DNA from: an uncultured Dermatophilus sp. | Lineage (GTDB): Bacteria; Actinomycetota; Actinomycetes; Actinomycetales; Dermatophilaceae | Assembly: GCA_945876925.1 (NCBI GenBank) | Contig: CAMCQD010000153.1 | Location: forward strand, 1-5,365 | Length of the DNA: 5,365 nucleotides | Direction: 5' to 3' | In this document: piece by piece, positions 1 to 5,365 of the stretch | Position numbering within the stretch: position 1 is the stretch's first letter | Layout: every line of letters begins with the position of its first letter | Notes under the pieces: model-generated | What the model saw: only the letters and a program-made list of their open reading frames with translations | Told to the model about the DNA's origin: nothing | The model's database searches: none | Program-made: the position numbers and the translations under genes

Positions 1-92
1 ATCTCAAGCTGCGGGTGGTGGCGCAGCAGTTCGTCGAGGCCCGGGTGCTGCCGGGGATGGACGGGCCCGGGCGTTCGCGCGACGGCGGCTGA
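1..92 (+). CDS. 3' end of an unidentified upstream gene (partial)
   Basis: The frame with codons starting at position 3 reads 29 residues and stops at TGA 90-92; bases 1-2 belong to a split codon. I choose this frame because nearly every third base is G or C (only one codon, CGT near the end, departs), which is the signature of real coding DNA here. The frame starting at base 1 is also open, to 150, but reads as an unlikely Cys/Trp/Ser-rich peptide. The visible tail is a short amphipathic, Val/Gln/Arg-containing stretch (LKLRVVAQQFVEARVLPG) followed by a polar Gly/Arg/Asp end. It has no membrane segment and no motif I recognise, so no function is given. It ends 54 bases before the methyltransferase start and could share a transcript with it. 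Confidence 0.6.
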   Translation, partial: LKLRVVAQQFVEARVLPGMDGPGRSRDGG

Positions 93-131
93 CCGGCCTG
101 ACGGGGCGGGTGGCCTGCCCTCGCGCGGGCG

Positions 132-147
132 TGATGCACTAGTCGCA
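132..147 (+). promoter_or_regulatory. Possible leaderless start of the methyltransferase
   Basis: No purine-rich ribosome binding site precedes ATG 147. A weak -10-like hexamer TGCACT (135-140, against TANNNT) ends six bases before the A of the ATG, the spacing typical of leaderless actinobacterial transcripts. No -35 match is evident. The second base of the hexamer is wrong and the call is tentative; read-through from the upstream gene is the alternative. Confidence 0.2.
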
Positions 148-1652
148 TGACAGTGCCGCCGCCGGTCGTGGTCCCCGCGCTCATCGAGCCGCTGCTCGCC
201 GATCTGCATCGGACAGGGTTCACCGTCGAGGGGGTGCGGTCCTACCTGGGGCCGGTCGCCGCCGCGGCGCTGGAACGCGACGAGCCGATCCCGGCCGAGC
301 GGCGCACCCGCCATGACGACTCGCCGCTGGGGGCGCTGGTGCGCTTGTTCGCGCTGTCGGTCGAGGTGGATTTCGACGCGGTGGACGCCGCCCTGCCGTC
401 CGCGGGTGGTGAGGCGCTAATCGAACTGGGCCTGGCCGAGCGGGCCGGGGCCGCGCTGCGCGCCCGGGCGGACCTGCGCCCGTACGCCGACGAGGCCCGC
501 CAATGGTGGATCGCCTCGGATCTGACGCCCTCACCCGGGCGCGGGCCGCTGCGGCCCAGCCACGTGACCGGGGTGGGCGGTGCCTCGGTGACCCTGGCGC
601 AGTGGACCCCGCGCCCGGACGTCAGTCGCGCCCTGGATCTTGGCACGGGCTGCGGAGTGCAGGCGCTTCACCTGGTGGCGCATGCCGGCGAGGTCGTGGG
701 CACCGACCTGTCCGCCAGGGCGCTGGCGTTCGCCCGCTTCAACCTCGCGCTCGCCGGAGTGGACGCCGAGCTGCGCCGCGGCTCCATGTTCGAGCCGGTG
801 GCCGGGGAACGGTTCGACCTGGTCGTCAGCAACCCGCCGTATGTCATCACGCCGAGGACGGCCCGGGTGCCGGTGTTCGGCTACCGCGATGGCGGCGAGC
901 CCGGGGACGGCATCGTCGAGAAGCTCGTCCGGCAGGCGGGGGAGCACCTGGCCCCGGGCGGGATCGCGCACTTCATCGGCAACTGGGAGATCCCGGCCGG
1001 CGCGGACTGGACCGGCCGCCTCCGGGGATGGCTGGACGGCACCGGCCTGGACGCCCTGGTCATCCAGCGGGACGTGCAGGACCCGGCCCAGTACGCGGCC
1101 ACGTGGGCCCGCGACGGCGGGCACCTGCCGGATTCGTGGATGCACGACGAGCTGTACGCCAGCTGGCTGGACGATTTCGCCAGCCGGGGCGTGGGCGGGA
1201 TCGGGTTCGGCGTCGTCACGTTGCAGCGGCCCCGGGTCAGCCGCGAGCCCTTCACCGACCTGATGGAGGTCACCGGCCCGGTGGAGCTGCCGATGGGCCC
1301 GGCCGTGCTGGCGATGCTGCGCGAGCGCACCTGGCTGGCCGAGAACGCCACCCGGGATCTGCTGTCGGCCCGGCTGCGCGTGGCCCCCGATGTGACCATC
1401 GAACGTCATCACGTGCCCGGCCAGGCCGAGCCGGCGGCGATCGTGCTGCGCCAGGGCGGGGGCCTGCGGCGGGTGGTGCAGGTCGACGCGGTGTGCGCGG
1501 CGGTGGCCGACGTGGCCGACGGCGAGCTGACCCTGGACCAGTCACTGGTGGCGATCGCGGCCGTGCTCGGCCAGGACGCCGAGGCCACGCGCCGCAGCGC
1601 GCTGCCTGTGGTGCGCCAGCTGCTGTCCGCAGGGTTGCTGCACCGTTCCTGA
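147..1652 (+). CDS. Class I SAM-dependent methyltransferase with NPPY motif
   Basis: This 501-residue cytoplasmic protein is predicted to transfer a methyl group from S-adenosylmethionine to an unknown substrate. Motif I is LDLGTGCG (residues 163-170), the acidic ribose-binding residue is D187 in VVGTDLS, and motif IV is NPPY (229-232). NPPY occurs in enzymes that methylate planar nitrogens: N6-adenine DNA/rRNA methyltransferases and the PrmC/HemK glutamine methyltransferases. About 150 residues precede the catalytic core (a helical region, then LRPYADE...WWIASDL at roughly 112-128), and the C-terminal 110 or so end in a winged-helix-like segment. This layout fits actinobacterial proteins annotated methyltransferase plus DUF7059/DUF7782, recalled from memory. 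It is much longer than PrmC, so I do not call it PrmC. The ATG at 147 is chosen because an in-frame TGA lies at 132-134. No Shine-Dalgarno is visible, so translation may be leaderless or weakly initiated. The frame is intact. Confidence 0.9.
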   Translation: MTVPPPVVVPALIEPLLADLHRTGFTVEGVRSYLGPVAAAALERDEPIPAERRTRHDDSPLGALVRLFALSVEVDFDAVDAALPSAGGEALIELGLAERAGAALRARADLRPYADEARQWWIASDLTPSPGRGPLRPSHVTGVGGASVTLAQWTPRPDVSRALDLGTGCGVQALHLVAHAGEVVGTDLSARALAFARFNLALAGVDAELRRGSMFEPVAGERFDLVVSNPPYVITPRTARVPVFGYRDGGEPGDGIVEKLVRQAGEHLAPGGIAHFIGNWEIPAGADWTGRLRGWLDGTGLDALVIQRDVQDPAQYAATWARDGGHLPDSWMHDELYASWLDDFASRGVGGIGFGVVTLQRPRVSREPFTDLMEVTGPVELPMGPAVLAMLRERTWLAENATRDLLSARLRVAPDVTIERHHVPGQAEPAAIVLRQGGGLRRVVQVDAVCAAVADVADGELTLDQSLVAIAAVLGQDAEATRRSALPVVRQLLSAGLLHRS

Positions 1653-1676
1653 ACCGCGACGCGGCACGGCAGGACC

Positions 1677-1697
1677 GGATGCCCGATACCGGCATCT
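1677..1697 (+). terminator. Candidate intrinsic terminator after the methyltransferase
   Basis: GATGCC (1678-1683) and GGCATC (1691-1696) form a perfect 6-bp stem with a 7-base loop, extended by one G-T pair (1677/1697). The following bases (ATTCTC, 1698-1703) are T-rich for this genome but are not a real T tract. The hairpin lies 25 bases after the methyltransferase stop and just before the candidate topA promoter, the right place to separate the two units. It could instead be a protein-binding dyad. Confidence 0.4.
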
Positions 1698-1698
1698 A

Positions 1699-1728
1699 TT
1701 CTCGAAACGGGCTCAGAGGAGCTACGGT
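1699..1728 (+). promoter_or_regulatory. Candidate topA promoter
   Basis: TACGGT (1723-1728) matches the actinobacterial housekeeping -10 pattern TANNNT. Eighteen bases upstream, TTCTCG (1699-1704) is a poor -35 (three of six bases match TTGACA). A transcript would start near 1735 and give a leader of about 86 bases before the chosen topA start. Actinobacterial topA promoters are known to respond to supercoiling, and a weak -35 with an 18-base spacer would be compatible with that, but the sequence does not prove it. Confidence 0.4.
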
Positions 1729-1732
1729 CTAG

Positions 1733-1786
1733 GCGCGGTGCCGCGCAGGCGCGGCGTACGGATGGAGTGCGCCGGCAGGAGGGCGC
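1733..1786 (+). other. GC-rich topA leader with competing short stems
   Basis: Three short dyads are visible. GCGCGG/CCGCGC (1733-1738/1741-1746) has almost no loop. GGCGC (1748-1752) can pair with GCGCC (1769-1773), and the same GCGCC can instead pair with GGCGC (1782-1786), which would close a loop over AGGAGG (1777-1782). The two latter pairings exclude each other. Five-base GC stems arise easily by chance in such DNA, so this is a described possibility, not a recognised riboswitch or attenuator. Confidence 0.25.
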
Positions 1787-1808
1787 GCGGGGCACAGTTC
1801 GGGTGGAT

Positions 1809-1813
1809 GGGGA
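1809..1813 (+). promoter_or_regulatory. Ribosome binding site deciding the topA start
   Basis: GGGGA lies eight bases before GTG 1822, a normal Shine-Dalgarno distance. The alternative in-frame starts ATG 1807, ATG 1762 and GTG 1738 have no comparable purine-rich site at a proper distance. A stronger AGGAGG (1777-1782) has no start codon 5-10 bases downstream. Confidence 0.5.
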
Positions 1814-1821
1814 ACGCAATC

Positions 1822-4695
1822 GTGGCTCAGCAGGGCAGCAAGCTCGTTATCGTCGAGTCTCCGGCGAAGGCGAAGACGATCGCCGGGTATCTCGGCGACG
1901 GGTTCTCGGTGGAGGCCTCGGTGGGTCACATCCGTGACCTGCCCAACCCGAGCGAGCTGCCACCGGAGGAGAAGAAGGGCCCGTACGGCAAGTTCGCGGT
2001 AGACGTCGATCACGGCTTCGTCCCGTATTACGTCGTCGCCCCGGATAAGAAGAAGAAGGTCACCGAGCTGCGCCGGCTGCTCAAATCCGCCGACGAGCTC
2101 TACCTGGCCACCGATGAGGACCGCGAGGGCGAGGCGATCGCCTGGCACCTGCTCGAGGTGCTCAAGCCGAAGGTGCCGGTGCGCCGCATGGTGTTCCACG
2201 AGATCACCCGCGAGGCCATCCGCGCCGCCCTGGCCAATACCCGCGACCTGGACACCGACCTGGTGGACGCGCAGGAGAGCCGGCGCATCCTGTACCGGCT
2301 GTACGGCTACGAGGTGTCCCCGGTGCTGTGGCGCAAGGTGCGCCAGGGCCTGTCGGCCGGGCGCGTGCAGTCAGTGGCGACCCGCCTGATCGTGGAGCGC
2401 GAACGGGAGCGGATGGCGTTCGTGGTCGCCTCCTACTGGGACGCGGCCGCGACCTTCGCCACCCGGGCTCAGGCGCCGGAGTCGTTCTCCGCCAAGCTCA
2501 CCGGGGTTGACGGCGTGCGCGTCGCCACCGGCCGGGACTTCGCCGACACCGGCCAGCTGACCGGCGCGGACGTGCGGCACCTGGCCCAGGGCGACGCCGA
2601 GGGCCTGGCCCGGGCGGTGACCGGGGCGACCGGGACGGTCACCTCGGTGAGCGAGAAGCCGTACACCCGCCGCCCGGCCGCTCCGTTCACGACGTCCACG
2701 CTGCAGCAGGAAGCCAGCCGCAAGCTGCGCCTGTCCAGCCGCAACGCGATGCGGGTGGCCCAGCGGCTGTACGAGAACGGCTACATCACATATATGCGGA
2801 CCGACTCCACCACGCTGTCGGAGTCGGCGCTGGCCGCCGCGCGCAGCCAGGCGGAGGACATGTACGGGCCCGAGTACGTGCCCGGTCACCCGCGCAGGTA
2901 CGAGAAGAAGGTCAAGAACGCCCAGGAGGCGCACGAGGCGATCCGCCCGGCCGGTGATGTCTTCCGCACCCCGGCGCAGCTGGCCGGGGAGCTGACCGGC
3001 GAGGATTTCGCCATGTACGAGCTCATCTGGAAGCGCACGATCGCCTCCCAGATGGCCGACGCGCGCGGCTCCACCGCCTCGCTGAAGGTCACGGTGCCCA
3101 CCGGCGGCGCGGCCGTGGCGGGGTCGCCGACCGCGGCGGCGGAGTTCTCGGCCAGCGGCACCGTCATCACGTTCCGCGGCTTCCGGGCTGCCTACGAGGA
3201 GGGCCGCGACGATGACGGGCGCGGCGAGCGGGAACGCCGCCTGCCCAAGCTGGGCGAGGGCGTGCAACTGGATTGCCTCAGCGCTCAGGCCGAGGGCCAC
3301 CAGACCAGCCCGCCGGCCCGGTACACCGAGGCGACGCTGGTCAAGGCGATGGAGGAAATGGGCATCGGGCGTCCCTCGACGTACGCCTCGACCGTGGCGA
3401 CCATCCAGGACCGGGGCTATGCCGGGACCCGGGGGCAGGCGCTGGTGCCCACGTGGCTGGCATTCGCGGTGACCCGGCTGCTGGAAGAGCATTTCGGTAC
3501 CCTCGTCGACTACCAGTTCACCGCCCGGATGGAAGAGGACCTGGACGCCATCGCGGCCGGGGACGAAGGCCGGGTGGACTGGCTCAACCGGTTCTACTTC
3601 GGGGCCGGCGAGGACGAGGGCCTGGCCGCCCTGGTCGCGAACCTGGGCGAGATCGACGCGAAGGAGATCTCGACGATCCCGCTCGGGGAGGGCATGGTCG
3701 TGCGGGTCGGCCGGTACGGGCCGTACGTCGAGGAGCTGGCACCCGGCAGCGGGGACGAGCCGCCCGCCGGGGAGAAGGCCGCCACCGGCGGGGGGCAGGA
3801 TGGTGCCCTCGTCAAGCCGTCCGCCGGGGAGCCCAGGGCCCGCCGGGCGACCATCACCGACGACATCGCCCCGGACGAGATGACCGCGGCGAAAGCCCGC
3901 GAGCTCATCGCGCAGGCCGCCGACGACGGACGCGAGCTGGGCACCGACCCGGCGACCGGGCGCACCATCGTGGCCAAGGCGGGCCGCTTCGGGCCCTACG
4001 TCACGGAGATCATCCCGGACGACGACGCCGAGGCCGGCCCGAAGAAGCGCGGCAAGGCAGCGGCGAAGGCCCGCACCGCCAGCCTGTTCGCCTCCATGGA
4101 CCTGGCCACGGTCGACCTGGAGACGGCACTGCGGCTGCTGTCGCTGCCGCGGGTGGTGGGCACCGCCCCCGACGGCGAGGAGATCACCGCGCAGAACGGC
4201 CGCTACGGACCGTACCTGAAGAAGGGCAAGGACTCCCGGTCGCTGGCCAGCGAGGACCAGATCTTCGGCATCACCCTAGAGGAGGCCCTCGCGCTATACG
4301 CCCAGCCCAAGCAGCGGGGCCGGGCCGCCGCCAGGCCGCCGCTGGCCGAGCTGGGCGCCGACCCGGTCTCGGGCAAGCCGGTCGTGGTCAAGGACGGGCG
4401 GTTCGGGCCGTACGTCACCGACGGAGAGGTCAACGCGACCCTGCGGCGCGATGACGACCCGGCCACGATCTCCCCGGAGCGGGCCTTCGAGCTGCTGGCC
4501 GAGAAACGCGCCAAGGGGCCCGCCACCAGGCGGCGCGCCACGGCGAAGAAGGCACCCGCCAAGAAGACCGGGTCCGCTGCGAAGCCGCGCGCCGCAGCAG
4601 CGGCTGCCGCCTCGCCGCAAGGGGCCGCGGGCGGTAAGGCAGCGGGCACGACCCGGCGGAGTAAGGCCGCAGGCAAGGGAACTTCCGGGTCCTGA
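1822..4695 (+). CDS. topA: DNA topoisomerase I (type IA)
   Basis: TopA relaxes negative supercoils by cutting one strand through a 5'-phosphotyrosine link and passing the other. From GTG 1822 it has 957 residues, normal for actinobacteria. The TOPRIM domain opens with KLVIVESPAKAKTI (metal-site glutamate E12) and continues to DEDREGEAIAWH (D98, D100, E102). LSAGRVQS follows, then the catalytic tyrosine Y324 in GYITYMRTDST, and IGRPSTYAS in the later core. The C-terminal part has no cysteine zinc fingers but four GR(Y/F)GPY repeats and, from about residue 895, a Lys/Arg/Ala-rich tail, the arrangement of Streptomyces and mycobacterial TopA, where basic tails aid DNA binding and processivity. 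All key residues are present, so it should be active. In-frame starts at 1738, 1762 and 1807 would add up to 28 residues; GTG 1822 is preferred for its GGGGA site and because it leaves the short N-terminus usual in the family. It probably has its own promoter. Confidence 0.97.
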   Translation: MAQQGSKLVIVESPAKAKTIAGYLGDGFSVEASVGHIRDLPNPSELPPEEKKGPYGKFAVDVDHGFVPYYVVAPDKKKKVTELRRLLKSADELYLATDEDREGEAIAWHLLEVLKPKVPVRRMVFHEITREAIRAALANTRDLDTDLVDAQESRRILYRLYGYEVSPVLWRKVRQGLSAGRVQSVATRLIVERERERMAFVVASYWDAAATFATRAQAPESFSAKLTGVDGVRVATGRDFADTGQLTGADVRHLAQGDAEGLARAVTGATGTVTSVSEKPYTRRPAAPFTTSTLQQEASRKLRLSSRNAMRVAQRLYENGYITYMRTDSTTLSESALAAARSQAEDMYGPEYVPGHPRRYEKKVKNAQEAHEAIRPAGDVFRTPAQLAGELTGEDFAMYELIWKRTIASQMADARGSTASLKVTVPTGGAAVAGSPTAAAEFSASGTVITFRGFRAAYEEGRDDDGRGERERRLPKLGEGVQLDCLSAQAEGHQTSPPARYTEATLVKAMEEMGIGRPSTYASTVATIQDRGYAGTRGQALVPTWLAFAVTRLLEEHFGTLVDYQFTARMEEDLDAIAAGDEGRVDWLNRFYFGAGEDEGLAALVANLGEIDAKEISTIPLGEGMVVRVGRYGPYVEELAPGSGDEPPAGEKAATGGGQDGALVKPSAGEPRARRATITDDIAPDEMTAAKARELIAQAADDGRELGTDPATGRTIVAKAGRFGPYVTEIIPDDDAEAGPKKRGKAAAKARTASLFASMDLATVDLETALRLLSLPRVVGTAPDGEEITAQNGRYGPYLKKGKDSRSLASEDQIFGITLEEALALYAQPKQRGRAAARPPLAELGADPVSGKPVVVKDGRFGPYVTDGEVNATLRRDDDPATISPERAFELLAEKRAKGPATRRRATAKKAPAKKTGSAAKPRAAAAAAASPQGAAGGKAAGTTRRSKAAGKGTSGS
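3691..4416 (+). repeat. Four topoisomerase C-terminal repeats within topA
   Basis: The motif GR(Y/F)GPY(V/L) occurs at 3709-3729, 3982-4002, 4198-4218 and 4396-4416 (residues 630, 721, 793 and 859), each preceded by a beta-strand-like segment such as MVVRV, IVAKA, ITAQN or VVVKD. They mark the Toprim_C-type repeats that bind DNA in actinobacterial TopA. Spacing is 91, 72 and 66 residues. The first gap is the longest because it holds a Gly/Pro/Ala-rich low-complexity linker (roughly 3735-3840). Confidence 0.85.
4504..4692 (+). other. Basic Lys/Arg/Ala tail of TopA
   Basis: The last 63 or so residues contain ten lysines and seven arginines and no acidic residue, with paired lysines (AKKAPAKK) followed by seven alanines in a row and a Gly-rich end. 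It is low-complexity and probably disordered. In Streptomyces TopA a lysine-repeat tail is reported to raise processivity, and the same role is likely here by analogy. Compared with the Streptomyces tail as I remember it, there are fewer KK repeats and more alanine and glycine. Confidence 0.75.
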
Positions 4696-4726
4696 GCCGT
4701 GGCGGCCGGGATGTCCCCGGGCTCAG
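4692..4726 (+). terminator. Candidate topA terminator enclosing the stop codon
   Basis: CTGAGCC (4692-4698), which contains the TGA stop, is an exact reverse complement of GGCTCAG (4720-4726). Inside it, CCGGG (4706-4710) pairs with CCCGG (4716-4720). The two stems share base 4720, so the combined fold has a 6-bp outer stem, an 8-base bulge and a 5-bp inner stem. TTCTCC follows, only a weak T tract. The position fits a rho-independent-like terminator for topA. Confidence 0.45.
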
Positions 4727-4768
4727 TTCTCCTGCGTGCCTGCCGATGGTGGGCATGACGTCCCGTAT

Positions 4769-4792
4769 GCGCCGGGGACAGTTCCGCGGCGC
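4769..4792 (+). other. Hairpin just upstream of the GAF gene
   Basis: GCGCCG (4769-4774) pairs with CGGCGC (4787-4792). The stem continues as GGGA/TTCC (4775-4778/4782-4785, one G-T pair) past a single bulged G at 4786, closing a CAG triloop. That gives ten pairs in 24 bases. It ends eight bases before the AGGAG of the next gene. It may be a second terminator without a T tract, or a leader structure acting on translation of the GAF gene. Confidence 0.4.
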
Positions 4793-4800
4793 CAGAGCGC

Positions 4801-4805
4801 AGGAG
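4801..4805 (+). promoter_or_regulatory. Ribosome binding site of the GAF gene
   Basis: AGGAG lies seven bases before GTG 4813 and is the strongest properly spaced Shine-Dalgarno in the window. It rules out GTG 4807, which is one base away, and favours 4813 over GTG 4876, which lacks a clear site. Confidence 0.7.
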
Positions 4806-4812
4806 TGTGCCC

Positions 4813-5365
4813 GTGGTTCTCGGTCTTCGCCGTCCGGCCCCCGCATCGCGGGACGAAAGTGATCACGACGACGAGGTGAATGGGTACGTCGCGGCGCTGA
4901 ATACCGTCGTGCAGAAGACCGGCTCGGCCACCACGGTCGAGGAGGTGCTGCGATCCGCGCTCGATGTCATCCGCGAGGCGTTCACCATGAAGTACGGCTC
5001 GTGCTGGTGGATCGACCCCAAGGACCAGGCGCTGAAGTTCCGCGTCGAGACTGGCCGGATCGGGGACGAGTTCCGCGACGTCACCATGAGCGCGAGCTTC
5101 CCGCGCGGCGTCGGCCTGGCGGGCCGTGCCTGGGCGACACAGGAACTCGTCTTCACCCAGGACCTGGCCGAGGTGACCGATTGCGTGCGGGCCCCGGTCG
5201 CGGCGCGTTCCGGGATCCGCTCGGCGGTTGCCTTCCCGCTGATCCGTGAGGGCAAGGTGGTCGGCACCATGGACTTCATGGCCGACCCGGACCACACTCC
5301 CGGCCCCATCCGGCTCACGCTGCTGCGCTGCGTGGCCAACCTCGTCTCGCAGGCCCTGGAACGGG
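4813..5365 (+). CDS. GAF-domain signalling protein, 5' part (partial)
   Basis: The frame runs from GTG 4813 to the window edge without a stop (184 codons plus one base); an in-frame TGA at 4756-4758 bounds it upstream. A polar N-terminus of about 24 residues leads into one GAF domain (about residues 38-184): a helix (TTVEEVLRSALDVIREAF), the strand YGSCWWID, then SFPRGVGLAGRAW, FTQDLAEVTDC, the strand AFPLIREGKVVGTMDF and a closing helix (LLRCVANLVSQALER). GAF domains bind small ligands or mediate dimerisation in sensors. There is no signal peptide or membrane segment, so the protein is probably cytoplasmic. Similar GAF sequences, as I recall, occur in actinobacterial proteins with a C-terminal methyl-accepting-chemotaxis-type domain, but the output domain here lies beyond the window. 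The first 17 codons have lower GC3 than the rest, leaving GTG 4876 as a less likely start. No ligand can be assigned. Confidence 0.82.
   Translation, partial: MVLGLRRPAPASRDESDHDDEVNGYVAALNTVVQKTGSATTVEEVLRSALDVIREAFTMKYGSCWWIDPKDQALKFRVETGRIGDEFRDVTMSASFPRGVGLAGRAWATQELVFTQDLAEVTDCVRAPVAARSGIRSAVAFPLIREGKVVGTMDFMADPDHTPGPIRLTLLRCVANLVSQALER

Noticed and set aside
1..150. An alternative frame from base 1 ending at TGA 148-150, overlapping the methyltransferase ATG
   Set aside because: The ATGA overlap looks like translational coupling, but the peptide is Cys/Trp/Ser/Arg-rich and its third positions are not GC-biased, unlike the frame ending at 92.
503..1732. A long + strand open frame overlapping the methyltransferase in another phase
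   Set aside because: It is a shadow frame: composition is dominated by Arg, Gly, Pro and Ala, no domain is recognisable, and its third codon positions do not show the GC bias of the methyltransferase frame, which has clear motifs.
2371..3492. A 373-codon open frame on the minus strand within topA
   Set aside because: It lies antisense to the catalytic core of topA, is rich in Arg/Gly/Pro/His with no motif, and is the usual artefact of few stop codons in GC-rich DNA.
3273..4454. A 393-codon + strand open frame inside topA
   Set aside because: It is a phase shadow of the C-terminal repeats, made almost wholly of Arg, Gly, Pro and Ala, with no start-site signal.
4755..4862. A possible 35-codon small gene between topA and the GAF gene
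   Set aside because: It has no Shine-Dalgarno, has Arg/Ser-rich composition, and overlaps the better-supported GAF start in another phase.
5000..5334. Cysteines C64, C124 and C173 in the GAF domain as a bilin, haem or Fe-S site
   Set aside because: There is no Cys-His pair typical of bilin-binding GAF domains and no Cys spacing typical of a metal cluster, so the sequence gives no support for a cofactor.
4723..5339. Minus-strand open frames opposite the GAF gene
   Set aside because: The + strand frame gives a recognisable GAF domain with a well-placed AGGAG. The antisense frames show no domain and no ribosome binding site.
1..5365. Mobile elements, CRISPR arrays, tRNA or rRNA genes, phage or defence modules
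   Set aside because: I saw no transposase, terminal inverted repeats, regularly spaced direct repeats, tRNA-like cloverleaf or known defence protein. The region looks like ordinary core chromosome.

Overview
This window is high-G+C DNA (about 70% by eye) with almost every third codon position G or C in the real reading frames. Together with the gene content (an actinobacterial-type topoisomerase I without zinc fingers but with a Lys/Arg/Ala tail, next to a large NPPY methyltransferase), this points to an actinobacterium. An order such as Streptosporangiales or a relative is possible, but the sequence does not fix it. All supported genes lie on the + strand. The many other long open frames, on both strands, are shadows caused by the base composition.

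Layout. 1-92: the last 29 codons of an unidentified upstream gene. 147-1652: a 501-residue class I SAM-dependent methyltransferase with a glycine-rich motif I and an NPPY motif, flanked by N- and C-terminal extensions. 1653-1821: an intergenic region with a candidate terminator hairpin, a candidate -10 element, and a GC-rich leader with competing short stems. 1822-4695: topA, DNA topoisomerase I, complete and apparently intact, with the TOPRIM acidic residues, the catalytic tyrosine, four C-terminal GR(Y/F)GPY repeats and a basic tail. 4696-4812: an intergenic region with two hairpins, one containing the topA stop codon and one just before the next ribosome binding site. 4813 to the window end: the start of a GAF-domain protein, cut by the edge after 184 codons.

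How the genes relate. TopA relaxes negative supercoils on the chromosome. The methyltransferase family is commonly found beside topA in actinobacteria as far as I recall, but its substrate cannot be read from sequence. The GAF protein is probably a sensor or signalling protein. The hairpins and promoter-like signals between genes suggest separate transcription units rather than one tight operon. I see no mobile element, CRISPR array, RNA gene or toxin-antitoxin pair, and nothing that amounts to a clearly new system. The points most worth checking are the C-terminal winged-helix-like segment of the methyltransferase, the leader structure of topA, and the GAF gene's position and missing C-terminal half.
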